This document shows, one piece after another, positions 16,112-25,793 of a DNA stretch of 36,143 bases (position 1 is its first letter; each line of letters begins with the position of its first letter). The DNA comes from Pirellulales bacterium (GTDB taxonomy: Bacteria > Planctomycetota > Planctomycetia > Pirellulales > Lacipirellulaceae). A program made the translations under genes and the position numbers. The notes beneath the pieces are model-generated. The model saw nothing but the letters and a program-made list of their open reading frames with translations. It was not told the origin of the DNA and did not search any database. Location: positions 1 through 36,143 of the forward strand of contig JAICUM010000004.1 in NCBI GenBank assembly GCA_025935855.1, written 5' to 3'.

Positions 16112-18403
16112 TTACGCTTCGCTCTCCACCGGCTTCTGCTCTTCCTTCTTCGGCTTTTCCAGCCGATCCTTCGGCAAGGCCTCCTTGATCCCCGGCACTT
16201 GGTCGGCCCCGGCGGGAATGTGGATCGACGATCCCTTGAAGTCGTCGCCCACCGGCTCGTACTGCCCGCCGAGATGCTCCGCCAGAAAAGCCTCGGCCAC
16301 GGCGTTGAACGACATGCGGTTCTGCTCCAGCGCAAAACCGTGACCTTCATTCGGGTACAGCACGTAGGTTACGGGAATGTGCTTTTTCTGCATGGCCTCG
16401 ACGATCTGATCCGCTTCGAGCTGCGTGACGCGGGGGTCGTTCGCTCCCTGGCCAATGAGCAGCGGCTTTTTGATCTTATCCACCAGCGTCAGCGGCGAAC
16501 GCTCCAGCAGCTTCTGGCGGCCTTCCTCGGTATCAACATCGCCGACGCGAATCTTCATCACCGGCATGAATGGCGCCCAGTACGGCGGGATGTGCTGCAA
16601 GAGAGTCACGAGGCTCGACGGCCCCACAATATCCACGCCGCAGGCAAACTCGTCCGGCGTGAAGGTCATGCCCACGAGCGTCGCGTAGCCGCCGTAGCTG
16701 CCGCCCATGATCGCAACTTTGTCTTTCTGGGCCACGCCTTTGTCCACGGCCCACTTCACGGCGTCGATCAGATCGTCGTGCATTTTGCCGGCCCACTCGG
16801 CGTTGGCCGCGTTGACGAAGGATTTTCCGAAGCCGGTCGAGCCGCGGTAGTTCACGCTCAGCACCGCGTAGCCGCGATTCGCGAGCCACTGATGCTCGGC
16901 GTCGAAGCCCCACGTGTCGCGGGCCCATGGGCCGCCGTGTACGTTCAGCACCATCGGCACGGGTTTGTCCGGTTTGCCGTCGCCGTCAGGGTCGGTTCCC
17001 GGCGGCAGCGTCAGGTACGAGACTAGCTTCTTGCCGTCGCGGGCCTCGATGATCGGCGCGTGCATCTTGACCAGCGGATAGCCTTCCAAGTCATCGCGGC
17101 TGTTGAACAGAAAGTGGACCTTTTGATTCTCTCGGTCGTAGCGGTAGAACTTCACCGGGCCGTTGTCGAGCATGTAGGCGACCGTCCACTGCTTATCGTC
17201 CAGCGTGCGGCTGGTGACGATCAGCTCGCCGTCCTGCACCTTTTCGAGATAGTCGAGATCCTTCTTGATCGCCGGGTCGATGATCGTCCAATGTCGGCGA
17301 TCGTAGGTGAAGCCCACGGCCTGGATGTTCTTTTCGGTGGGATGGATCAGCACCTCGCCCACGTCAGCCTTGTCGTCCGCGGCAATCAGCTTCTTATCGT
17401 CGGTCTTCAAATCGACGGCAAACAACGCTCCGGTGTCACGGCCGCGGCTGTCGAGCAGGTACAGCACCGTGCCGTCCTTGTTGAAGCCCGCCGGGCCGGT
17501 GGTCATCGCGTCCTCGGGGCCGACCTTCATGTAGGACGCCCACTCGGTGATGCCCTTGTCGCCCGGCTTACCCTTGTCGCCTTCGGCCGGCTTTAACAGC
17601 TCCTGGCCGCCATCAGCCGTGTAATCGAAGGCAAAGCGCACGTTGAAATCGTCGTCCGTCACAAACGCCGCATAGCCAGGGTTCTCCTGAATCAGCTTTC
17701 GCTCGCCGCTTTTCAGATTAACCCGATAGATGTCGTGAAGCTGCGGATTGCGATTGTTCAGGCCGACGAGAATCTCCTCGGGAAACTTCTCGCTGGTCGC
17801 CTCGATGATGGCGTGTACTTTTTCCAGCGGCGTCAGGTCGGTGGTTTTCAGCGTCGCCACGTCGGTGGCGTACACGTGCCAATTCTCATCACCGGCCTTG
17901 TCCTGCGTGTGCAGGATGTGCTCGCCCGTGTACGCCCAGCTGTAGCCGCGAATGTCGCGCGTCTTGTCATCTGTCACCTGCTTGGCCTTGGAGAGGTCGT
18001 CAATCGGCGCGACGAACACGTTGAGGATGCCGTTCACCGGCGCGAGGTAGCTCAGCCATTTGCCATTCGGGCTGATGCGCGCGGTCGCGCGTTGCGGGTT
18101 GCCAAACAGGACGCTGCGGGGGATCAACTTCGACTCCTTGGATGATGTGGCGTTGTTCGTGGACGTCGCCGACGCGGGCGATGGTTTGTCTTCGGAGGCT
18201 TTCTTGGCGGCCTTTTCATTCGCGGACGAAGAATCCGACGACGCCTTGTCGCCGGCGGAAGAATCGCCTCCGGAAGAATTGGATGAATTAGTCGTGGGAG
18301 CGTCCACACGGGGGCCGGGTTTACACCCGACGATCATGGCCGCCATCGCGGCCACTAATAGTGAAGCGCCAACAAAGTCAGTTCCTCGACAATTGCATCG
18401 CAT
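16112..18403 (-). CDS. S9 family peptidase (prolyl oligopeptidase / acylaminoacyl-peptidase-like) lipoprotein
   Basis: Lipobox-like VGCKPG near N-term; NVHGGPWARDTWGF, GGSYGGYATLVGMTF (nucleophile Ser), YPNEGHGFALEQNR (catalytic His). Confidence 0.93.
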   Translation of the reverse strand: MRCNCRGTDFVGASLLVAAMAAMIVGCKPGPRVDAPTTNSSNSSGGDSSAGDKASSDSSSANEKAAKKASEDKPSPASATSTNNATSSKESKLIPRSVLFGNPQRATARISPNGKWLSYLAPVNGILNVFVAPIDDLSKAKQVTDDKTRDIRGYSWAYTGEHILHTQDKAGDENWHVYATDVATLKTTDLTPLEKVHAIIEATSEKFPEEILVGLNNRNPQLHDIYRVNLKSGERKLIQENPGYAAFVTDDDFNVRFAFDYTADGGQELLKPAEGDKGKPGDKGITEWASYMKVGPEDAMTTGPAGFNKDGTVLYLLDSRGRDTGALFAVDLKTDDKKLIAADDKADVGEVLIHPTEKNIQAVGFTYDRRHWTIIDPAIKKDLDYLEKVQDGELIVTSRTLDDKQWTVAYMLDNGPVKFYRYDRENQKVHFLFNSRDDLEGYPLVKMHAPIIEARDGKKLVSYLTLPPGTDPDGDGKPDKPVPMVLNVHGGPWARDTWGFDAEHQWLANRGYAVLSVNYRGSTGFGKSFVNAANAEWAGKMHDDLIDAVKWAVDKGVAQKDKVAIMGGSYGGYATLVGMTFTPDEFACGVDIVGPSSLVTLLQHIPPYWAPFMPVMKIRVGDVDTEEGRQKLLERSPLTLVDKIKKPLLIGQGANDPRVTQLEADQIVEAMQKKHIPVTYVLYPNEGHGFALEQNRMSFNAVAEAFLAEHLGGQYEPVGDDFKGSSIHIPAGADQVPGIKEALPKDRLEKPKKEEQKPVESEA

Positions 18404-18589
18404 TATGGTGCGTCGCCTCCGGTGCTTAGTGGTTTCTCGTCAATCGGGCTATTGTTCCCGGCGTTGCCCCGGCCAGCAACCCGCGATCGCCGGCGGCTGG
18501 CAATTGAACGGCTTTCGCTCGATCCGGTAAACTGGCGCCAGCAGGCTCCTCTTCCATTCCTTTCGGTCATCTGAACCGCAGTTCCCACG

Positions 18590-21124
18590 GTGGCAGAACG
18601 GCAAACTTCACCGCTGGATGCGTCCGGACCGGCGCCGACGCCCTATCGGCCGCTGATGTGGCTGGCTTTGGCCACTGGGCTAGGGGTGGCGGCTGACTAT
18701 CAGCTGCAATCGGCGGAGAGCGGGCCGTTGTTTGGATGGTGGTGGTTCGCAGCGATCTTGTCTCTGCTTTTCGCCATCGCGGCACGGCGCCGGGGGTATG
18801 CGAACGGCGCCGCGGGAGCGTTGTTGCTGACAGCGCTCGCCATCGGCGGCGCTTGGCACGATTGGCGCTGGAATTTTGCACGCGCCGATGATCTGGCATT
18901 GTTCGCAGGCGAGGAGCCGCAGCCGGCTTGCGTCGAAGTGGTGCTGGCCGACCGGATTCGCACCTCGCCGCCGGCGGATCGCAGCCCGTTGCGGGCCATG
19001 CCGGCGCATACCATCAGCGAGGCGACCGTGCGCGTCGTCGCCATTCGCGACGGCGCCCAGTGGCGGCCGGCTGGCGGCGTCTCGCGACTGCGCATCGCCG
19101 GGGAGCTGTCGGGCGTGAGCGCCGGCGATCGCGCGGTGGTCTTCGCTCAAATGGCCTGCCCTCGTCCGCCGCTCAATCCTGGCGAATACGACTGGGCGGC
19201 CGCCGAACGCCGCAACGGCCGGTTGAGCGAGCTGTATTGCGACGATCCGCACTGCGTGGCCGTCACCACATCGGCATCCGCGTTGCGCATCGGCTCGCCG
19301 CTGGCGATCGTCCGCGATTGGTGCGAACGGCAGCTATCAGCCAATGTCGGCCAGCGCGACGCGCCGCTTGTGCTGGCCACGTTGCTCGGAGACCAGGAGC
19401 GGCTGTCCGACGAAACCAAAGACGCCTTTATGAAGACGGGCGCCATTCATTTGCTCGTCGTCTCCGGCGCTCACATCGCGCTGCTGGCCACGATCGTGTG
19501 GCGAGTGACGGGCGGCGCCTCACTATCGCGCCGCGCGCAAGTGTTTGTCACGGTGGGCGCCATCATTCTTTATTCAGCCATTGTTGGCGCGCAGCCGTCG
19601 GTGCTGCGCGCCGCGGTGCTGACCATTGCGACGGTTATGGCGCTCGTCGGAGGTCGGCAGGCCTCGGCCGGGAATATCCTGGGCGCCGCTGCATTGGTCG
19701 TGATCCTGATCAACCCGTGCGAGTTGTTCCGCGCCGGCACGCAATTCAGTTTTCTCGCAGTTGCCGTACTCATCGCCTTTTCCAAGCTTGGCTCCCGATT
19801 TGCCGGCATGAGCCCGCTCGACCGATTGATCGACGAGGCTCGGCCGTGGTGGCTCAAAGCGATGCGACGCGTCGGCGGCTGGTTCGGCGCGATGACCGCC
19901 GCGTCGCTTGCCGTCGGCCTCGCGATGGCGCCGCTGGTTTCCTATCACTTTCACGTCGTTACACCGGCGAGCATTCTGCTCACGCCGCTCGCCGGTCCGC
20001 TGGTGGCCATGTCGCTGGCGGCGGGCGTCGCGGTCGTCACCTTCGGCTGGCTTGTTCCGCCGCTGGGCGCAATGTGCGGCGCGGTGTGCGGCGGCTGTCT
20101 GCACGCGACTGAATCGCTTGTCATCTACGCACAATCAATTCCCGGCAGCTACTTTTACACGACGGGCTTTCCGGCTTGGTGGCTGTGGGGATTCTACGGA
20201 GTGGCGGCGCTCTGGGTTGCCATTCCCCGCCTCCGTCCGGATTGGCATTGGCAAGCGTCGTCGGGCATGATCTGGCTGGCAGCGGCGCTCATCGTTCCGA
20301 GCCAAGCAAGTCCAAACAGCGAACGCCAACTGCGCTGTACGTTTCTTGCCGTTGGCCATGGCACGTGCGCCGTGATGGAACTCCCCAGCGGTCAAACCGT
20401 ACTGTACGACGCCGGGAGCCTCGGCTCGCCCGACGCCGCGGCGAAAATCATCTCCTCCTTCCTCTGGTCGCAGGGCATCGAGCGCATCGACGCGCTCGTG
20501 CTCTCGCATCCGGACATCGATCACTACAACGCCGTACCGGGATTGGTTGAGCGGTTTCCGATCGGCGTCGTGTACGTTTCGCCCATGATGTTCGATCCGC
20601 TGGCGACGATGGGCAATCTCACGGCGCCGAACTATCTGCGCGACGTGCTGAATCGCGCCGGCGTCCCGCTGCGCGAGGTCTGGCTCAACGATCGCCTGCG
20701 CACCGACGACGCCGACGTCGCGATGACCGTACTGCATCCGCCGCGCGACGGGGTGCTCGGCCGCGACAATGCGAACAGCGTGTTGCTCTGCGTCGAGTTC
20801 GCCGGGAAACGGATCCTCCTTCCGGGCGACTTGGAATCGCCAGGGCTCGAACTGGTGACCGCCGACCCGCCGCTGGACTGTGACATTCTGCTGGCGCCGC
20901 ACCATGGCAGCGCTCAAAGCGATCCGCCAGGCTTCGCCGCGTGGTGCACTCCGGAGCACGTTGTGCTGAGCGGCGAGCGTTCAGATCGAACGGCGCCGGC
21001 GCAGCAGTCGTACGAGCGCGTCGGCGCCGCGGTGTATCACACGGCGCTCGACGGCGCCGTAACTTTTTCAGTCAATGCGACCAGCGAACGCGTTTTCTGC
21101 TTTCGGGAGCGGCCCGAGCGATAG
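18590..21124 (+). CDS. comEC: ComEC/Rec2-family DNA internalization protein
   Basis: 844 aa, GTG start; FMKTGAIHLLVVSGAHIALL, GAQPSVLRAAVLT, multi-TM; C-terminal metallo-beta-lactamase part LVLSHPDIDHYNAVPGL, LLPGDLE, LLAPHHGSAQSD. Confidence 0.92.
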   Translation: MAERQTSPLDASGPAPTPYRPLMWLALATGLGVAADYQLQSAESGPLFGWWWFAAILSLLFAIAARRRGYANGAAGALLLTALAIGGAWHDWRWNFARADDLALFAGEEPQPACVEVVLADRIRTSPPADRSPLRAMPAHTISEATVRVVAIRDGAQWRPAGGVSRLRIAGELSGVSAGDRAVVFAQMACPRPPLNPGEYDWAAAERRNGRLSELYCDDPHCVAVTTSASALRIGSPLAIVRDWCERQLSANVGQRDAPLVLATLLGDQERLSDETKDAFMKTGAIHLLVVSGAHIALLATIVWRVTGGASLSRRAQVFVTVGAIILYSAIVGAQPSVLRAAVLTIATVMALVGGRQASAGNILGAAALVVILINPCELFRAGTQFSFLAVAVLIAFSKLGSRFAGMSPLDRLIDEARPWWLKAMRRVGGWFGAMTAASLAVGLAMAPLVSYHFHVVTPASILLTPLAGPLVAMSLAAGVAVVTFGWLVPPLGAMCGAVCGGCLHATESLVIYAQSIPGSYFYTTGFPAWWLWGFYGVAALWVAIPRLRPDWHWQASSGMIWLAAALIVPSQASPNSERQLRCTFLAVGHGTCAVMELPSGQTVLYDAGSLGSPDAAAKIISSFLWSQGIERIDALVLSHPDIDHYNAVPGLVERFPIGVVYVSPMMFDPLATMGNLTAPNYLRDVLNRAGVPLREVWLNDRLRTDDADVAMTVLHPPRDGVLGRDNANSVLLCVEFAGKRILLPGDLESPGLELVTADPPLDCDILLAPHHGSAQSDPPGFAAWCTPEHVVLSGERSDRTAPAQQSYERVGAAVYHTALDGAVTFSVNATSERVFCFRERPER

Positions 21125-21372
21125 CACGAATCGCTTGGCAAGCGACTTGCTGTTGAGACCGCGTCCCAATAAACCGCGAATCGCGCCCTAGCCAACGAGC
21201 CGTGAATTCCCTATCCTTACTGCGTCGAAATCTCGATGATTCCCTCCAGCGGCTTTGATTGCGGCGTTACTCGACTCACCTGGCCGTTTCGTCGAAATTC
21301 ACTAGGTTTCCGAAAACCCATGTCGCCTTGGCCGGCTTCCCATCTTCCTTGAATGAAAGGATGCAGCGTCCG

Positions 21373-22374
21373 ATGTCCGCTCCCACGCCCGAGACTCCTG
21401 AACTTCAGTCCAAGTTTGCCAAGTGGAAAGACGGTCTGGACTTGAAGAAGTTCGGCGGCTCGGCCGCCGTGGCCGTGGCCGCGGCGATTGTGCGTGCGCG
21501 GCGGGCGTTTCGGGAATTCGGGCTGAACTGGCCGGTCGTCATTTGGATCGCGATTATCCACGTGCTCGCCCTAATGGCGCCGTTCTTCTTTAGTTGGCCG
21601 GCGCTGGTCAGCTGCGTTGCACTGGCGTTCATCACCGGCAGCTTCGGCGTGTGCATGGGCTATCACCGGTTGCTCACGCACAAGAGCTTCCAGACCTACC
21701 GGCCGATCAAATGGCTGCTGGCCTTGCTGGGGCAGCTTTCCGGCGAAGGCTCGGCGCTCACCTGGGTCGCTCAACATCGGAAGCATCACGCGTTCAGCGA
21801 TCACGAAGGCGATCCCCACTCGCCGAAGGACGGCGCCTGGTGGAGCCACATGCTGTGGTTCATGCCGAACTTCGGCCGGAGTTGGCACAAGGAAGTCCTG
21901 CAGCGCTACGCTCCTGACATGATGAAGGACAAGATGATGGTGGTGCTTCACTATCTCTTCCTGCCGTCGCATTTCCTCTGTGCGGCCGCTCTGTATCTCA
22001 TTGGCTACTTCGGTCCGACGTCGTGGCATCTGGGCTCGAACTGGGCCGGCTGGTCGATGATCTTCTGGGGCCTTGGCGTGCGGATGGTGTATGTGCTGCA
22101 CGTTACCTGGTTCGTGAACTCGGCGACGCACCTGTGGGGCTACCGGAATTACGAAACCACCGATAACAGCCGCAACCTGTGGTGGGTCGGCATCCTGGCG
22201 TTCGGCGAGGGTTGGCACAACAATCATCACGCGTACCAGCGCGTCGCCCGGCAGGGGCATCGCTGGTGGGAAATCGACGTCACGTACTGGTGCATCTGGC
22301 TGATGGAAAAGGTCGGCTTGGCGTGGGACGTTGTCCGCGTGAAGGATGTGCCGAAGGGCATGAAGCCGGCTTAG
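21373..22374 (+). CDS. Acyl-CoA/acyl-lipid delta-9-type fatty acid desaturase
   Basis: Histidine boxes HRLLTH, HRKHH and HNNHH with hydrophobic segments. Start at 21373 or 21361 is more likely than 21259. Confidence 0.92.
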   Translation: MSAPTPETPELQSKFAKWKDGLDLKKFGGSAAVAVAAAIVRARRAFREFGLNWPVVIWIAIIHVLALMAPFFFSWPALVSCVALAFITGSFGVCMGYHRLLTHKSFQTYRPIKWLLALLGQLSGEGSALTWVAQHRKHHAFSDHEGDPHSPKDGAWWSHMLWFMPNFGRSWHKEVLQRYAPDMMKDKMMVVLHYLFLPSHFLCAAALYLIGYFGPTSWHLGSNWAGWSMIFWGLGVRMVYVLHVTWFVNSATHLWGYRNYETTDNSRNLWWVGILAFGEGWHNNHHAYQRVARQGHRWWEIDVTYWCIWLMEKVGLAWDVVRVKDVPKGMKPA

Positions 22375-22398
22375 GCTCTTCATTAAGTCGCGCCTCCC

Positions 22399-23526
22399 AT
22401 GTTGATCGCATTCAGGCGTTCGGTGTTCGCGATTTGGCGAACATCGAACGCTTGTTCTTTTGGGTCACGCTTTCGCGGCGGTCTAGGCCTCGCATCGTAC
22501 TGTAGGCGAGTTTCTCCGAAACTCGCGATCGCGTCTCCGCCACGGCGGATCCGGGATCGGAGAGACGCGGCTACAGGTCGCGGGTTCACACTTGTCGAGC
22601 TGCTGGTGGTGATCGCGATTATCGGCGTGCTGACGGCGCTGTTGCTGCCGGCGGTGCAGGCGGCGCGGGAGTCGGCTCGGCGGTCGCAATGTGCGAACAA
22701 CGTCCGGGAGCTGGCCCTGGCGTTTCTCAATCATGAGTCGGCGCACGGCTACTATCCGACCGGCGGCTGGGGGTTCATGTGGGTCGGCGAGCCGGACGCC
22801 GGCTATGGGCATGAACAGCCGGGGAGCTGGGCGTACAACATCCTGCCGTATGTCGAGCAGCAGGCGCTGCGGCGAACGGGCGCCGGCGTGACCGACCCGT
22901 TCGAGCATCAGGCGGCGATCAAATCGGTCGTCACCACGCCGGTGCCGATCTTTCAGTGCCCGTCGAAGCGGCCGGTGCAAGGCTATCCGATCAATCCGCG
23001 GCTGGCGGCGCTGGCGATCAACGCATTCGACTGCGGACCGAACAACGGCTGCCTCGTGGCTCGCGGCGATTACCGCGCCAACGGCGGGAGCACGTGGGCC
23101 GGCGACGTCGAAGGAGTGGCGCCAACACCGGCCGACCTCGCCAAGGACGACCGCACCGGCATTTCATACCAGTACAGCATGATCCGCGCGAGCCAGGTGA
23201 TCGACGGCTCTTCACACACGTTCCTACTCGGCGAGAAAGCGCTCAGCTCGGCAGCGTACGAGGACGGTTCGTACACGGCCGACGACCAATGCGTGTACTC
23301 GGGCAACGACAACGACAACGTCGGCTTCACCGGCAAAACGGCGGAGGACATCTACGTGCCGCAGCCGGATTCGCGGCCGGCCAATGCCGACCTGAAGTTC
23401 CGCTTCGGCGGGCCGCACGTCGAGGCGTTCGCGATGGCGATGTGCGACGGGTCGGTGTCGTTCCTGTCGTTCGACGTGGACGCGGTGGCGTTCTGGCGGC
23501 TGGGGGGGCGGAATGATGAGCGGTGA
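22399..23526 (+). CDS. DUF1559 / prepilin-like protein with repeat-encoded leader
   Basis: [53 protein letters not shown]...[19 protein letters not shown]-terminal CDGSV motif typical of the family. Start uncertain (22399, 22402 or 22423). Confidence 0.85.
   Translation: MLIAFRRSVFAIWRTSNACSFGSRFRGGLGLASYCRRVSPKLAIASPPRRIRDRRDAATGRGFTLVELLVVIAIIGVLTALLLPAVQAARESARRSQCANNVRELALAFLNHESAHGYYPTGGWGFMWVGEPDAGYGHEQPGSWAYNILPYVEQQALRRTGAGVTDPFEHQAAIKSVVTTPVPIFQCPSKRPVQGYPINPRLAALAINAFDCGPNNGCLVARGDYRANGGSTWAGDVEGVAPTPADLAKDDRTGISYQYSMIRASQVIDGSSHTFLLGEKALSSAAYEDGSYTADDQCVYSGNDNDNVGFTGKTAEDIYVPQPDSRPANADLKFRFGGPHVEAFAMAMCDGSVSFLSFDVDAVAFWRLGGRNDER
22501..22575. repeat. 75-bp palindromic element abutting the prepilin motif of DUF1559 gene 2
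   Basis: Arms 22501-22519 (TGTAGGCGAGTTTCTCCGA) and 22557-22575 (TCGGAGAGACGCGGCTACA), 16 of 19 complementary, with inner TCCGCCaCGGCGGA hairpin. Confidence 0.85.
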
Positions 23527-23582
23527 AGTTTTCGCCACTTGCGCGCGGTGATCGTTGAGTGCTGAAGCACTCCACGCCGAGA

Positions 23583-23754
23583 GTTTTGGCGTTTTGGATT
23601 TTGGAACACGCCGTAGGGGTCCCACTTTCTGGCGCTCAAAAGTCATTGGCCCTTGACACGCGCCGCTCGGGAAAACTGGGCTCGCACGCGACTTTGACGG
23701 TCGCGGCGGAGGGTGGGTTTTGGATTTTTCAAAAAAAGTCCAAAACGCCAAAAC
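23583..23754. repeat. Inverted repeat containing the 'FWTFFEKSK'-type dispersed element
   Basis: GTTTTGGCGTTTTGGA (23583-23598) and TCCAAAACGCCAAAAC (23739-23754), 16/16 complementary; related to 6211-6260. Confidence 0.7.
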
Positions 23755-23779
23755 CTTTCGCATGAGCGGCGCGGCGCGG

Positions 23780-23811
23780 CGAGCGCGCTCCCCTAGCGGG
23801 TGGCGGCTATT
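23780..23811. repeat. Partial copy of the GCGCTCCCCTAGCGGGT(C/G)GCGGCTA repeat
   Basis: gcgcgctcccctagcgggtggcggctat, matching the right half of the 904-955 palindrome. Confidence 0.65.
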
Positions 23812-23835
23812 GACGTTCAGAAAGCCAATCGAACT

Positions 23836-23912
23836 GGGTGCCACTCGCCGTGGCGAGTGCTGACGTGGGTATTCGCTTGCCACTTCTCACTGGCAAAATG
23901 CCAGTGGCACCC
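23836..23912. repeat. Compound palindrome with two internal hairpins (GGGTGCCACT...AGTGGCACCC)
   Basis: Outer arms 23836-23845 and 23903-23912; inner CACTCGCCgtGGCGAGTG (23842-23859) and CACTGGC(aaaat)GCCAGTG (23888-23906). Confidence 0.8.
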
Positions 23913-23925
23913 TGCGGCGGGCGCG

Positions 23926-23950
23926 CTCCCCTAACGGGTCGCGGCTAAAC
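23926..23950. repeat. Partial copy of the GCGCTCCCCTA(G/A)CGGGTCGCGGCTAAAC repeat
   Basis: gcgcgctcccctaacgggtcgcggctaaac, matching the right half of 904-955. Confidence 0.65.
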
Positions 23951-23991
23951 GTCGCGATTTGTAGTGTTGGGTTGAGATGTCAAAGAGCTGG

Positions 23992-24021
23992 CGGCGCTAT
24001 TGGCAGCGCCGTTGGTTTTTT
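23992..24021 (+). terminator. Candidate intrinsic terminator
   Basis: CGGCGCT(attggc)AGCGCCG followed by ttggtttttt. Confidence 0.55.
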
Positions 24022-24551
24022 GTCGCGTGAATTCTGTCGCGAAGCGTGTTTTTGGCGACAGAAATCGGTTCTGCGATTTGCGCGCAGCGTCGGCGTGCGG
24101 CCGGCCGCTGGTTAGGCCGGCTGTTGAATACGATACGCATGTACATTAACACACGGGGCGGTCAATTTCAAGGCGAGTTTTTGGGCCAGCGCCGTCTGCT
24201 CGCGCAATCTGGCGGCCTGACAGGGCAAAAAGTGCGACCGGCGGTGCAGCAGCGTGGGTCGCCGGAAGGAGGTTTGCACTCGCGCCGGCGAGGGCGTCCG
24301 TCTCAACCTTCGGCCGCTGAGATTGGGTTGGCCGGAAAGCGGCGTGCTTAAAGGACTTGCGGCTCGCCTCGGTCGCGAGGGGGGCGGCTCCGATGGCCGT
24401 TTGCCGGCCTTCCAAGATGCGGTTTTTGCCGCCGTTTTCTTGATTCCCGCGTTTTCTGATACCAAAATCTTAGCTGTCGCGCCTCTTATAGAGGCAGCAC
24501 AGTGCGGGCCGGCTGGTCATTGGCATCAGTCGTTCTCCGGAAGCTCGTCTC

Positions 24552-25361
24552 ATGGCATGTGGTGAAATGGTGGCACACTTTTTCTCTCTATCATTCGGGC
24601 TAATGCTGAGTTGGTTGCTGACCGCGCCGACGGCGCTGGCCGATGTGGTGATCGCGGCGGACGACGCCTCGAACGCGCCCTACAACGACGGCTGGAATGT
24701 CGGCGACAACGGGGGCAGCGGCTTTGGAGCTTGGTCAGTAATCGGACGGGAGAACGGCAGCGGTTTCGGCGGTGGATTTCTTTCTACAAATAATGGCGCC
24801 GTCTCCATCGGCAGCGGCGGAAATAACGCGGCGTGGGGGGTTTTTGGAAACGGCGGCGGCGTCGGGCAGGCCATTCGTCCTTTTTCTTCACCGCTTGTCG
24901 TGGGTACGACGTTTTCGATCGATATGGACAACCAAGGCATTGATACAGGGGGAACGGTCGGCTTTGGTCTGCGAAATGCCGGTGGTGACAATCTCTTTGA
25001 ATTTTACTTTAAGGGCGGGGAATCGAATTACACGGTTAACGCGACAAATGTGAGCGGCTCGACGCCGGAGTTTACCTCAGACGGCCTGAGATTGGCACTG
25101 ACGCTGACGGCTTCGAATGCGTTTACGCTGACGATCGACACGCTCGGCAACGGCATTGGCGTGGACAGTACGATCATGGGAAACCTGCTGAACAACGCCG
25201 ACCAATCAATTACGACGATACGAGCGTTCAATGCGAACGGCGGTCCCGACGTTTTCTATAACAATCTGGTGGTGTCTGCCGTGCCGGAGTCTTCGGCGAT
25301 TGGAGTGCTGGCGGCATTGGGGTTGGCGGCGGTGATTATTAAGCAGCGGCTGGCGGGCTGA
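24552..25361 (+). CDS. Secreted PEP-CTERM-like anchored protein
   Basis: N-terminal signal peptide, low-complexity Gly/Asn-rich beta region, C-term VPESSAIGVLAALGLAAVIIKQRLAG (VPE motif, TM, basic tail). Confidence 0.65.
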   Translation: MACGEMVAHFFSLSFGLMLSWLLTAPTALADVVIAADDASNAPYNDGWNVGDNGGSGFGAWSVIGRENGSGFGGGFLSTNNGAVSIGSGGNNAAWGVFGNGGGVGQAIRPFSSPLVVGTTFSIDMDNQGIDTGGTVGFGLRNAGGDNLFEFYFKGGESNYTVNATNVSGSTPEFTSDGLRLALTLTASNAFTLTIDTLGNGIGVDSTIMGNLLNNADQSITTIRAFNANGGPDVFYNNLVVSAVPESSAIGVLAALGLAAVIIKQRLAG

Positions 25362-25375
25362 TATCGGCTGGGCTT

Positions 25376-25527
25376 GCCGTGTACCCGCATCGCACTGCTG
25401 GACGAGCCAGCAGTGGCACCCGGCGGGGTAGCACCCCCGCGCGTCCGCGACCAGCGGTCGCGGCTTTCTGGGCGGCGTGGTGGCCGTGTACCCGCTTCGC
25501 ACCGCTGGACGAGCCAGCAGTGGCACA
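25376..25527. repeat. Direct repeat pair of a hairpin-bearing element
   Basis: Copy 1 25376-25421 gccgtgtacccgcatcgcactgctggacgagccagcagtggcaccc; copy 2 25483-25527 gccgtgtacccgcttcgcaccgctggacgagccagcagtggcacac. Confidence 0.8.
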
Positions 25528-25793
25528 CTCAGCGCCCTCCGGACTCGTCAAAAATGGCCGCAAATGCTGGCCTAAAGTGCGGTTGCGTTCTAGAATCGGT
25601 GCGTTACATTGGTGGGGATCGTACATTTTTTGTCACAGTATCAAGTAGTAGGAAGAGTTGTAGCAGTCGCATCGAGCACAAGCTAAGCCGCGGCGCGTCG
25701 TCGTCGCGAGGGCCGGCGCCAGCGAGCGCGCGCCCGACGAAGTGAACGCTCACGTCGAACGCCGACAGCGACCGAAAGGGTGCGGAAAGCTAG

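Noticed and set aside
18928-20112. 394-aa alternate-frame ORF inside comEC
   Set aside because: Shadow of comEC; Arg-rich with no motifs.
24046-24351. 101-aa ORF upstream of the PEP-CTERM-like gene
   Set aside because: Basic low-information composition, no motif, no supporting context.
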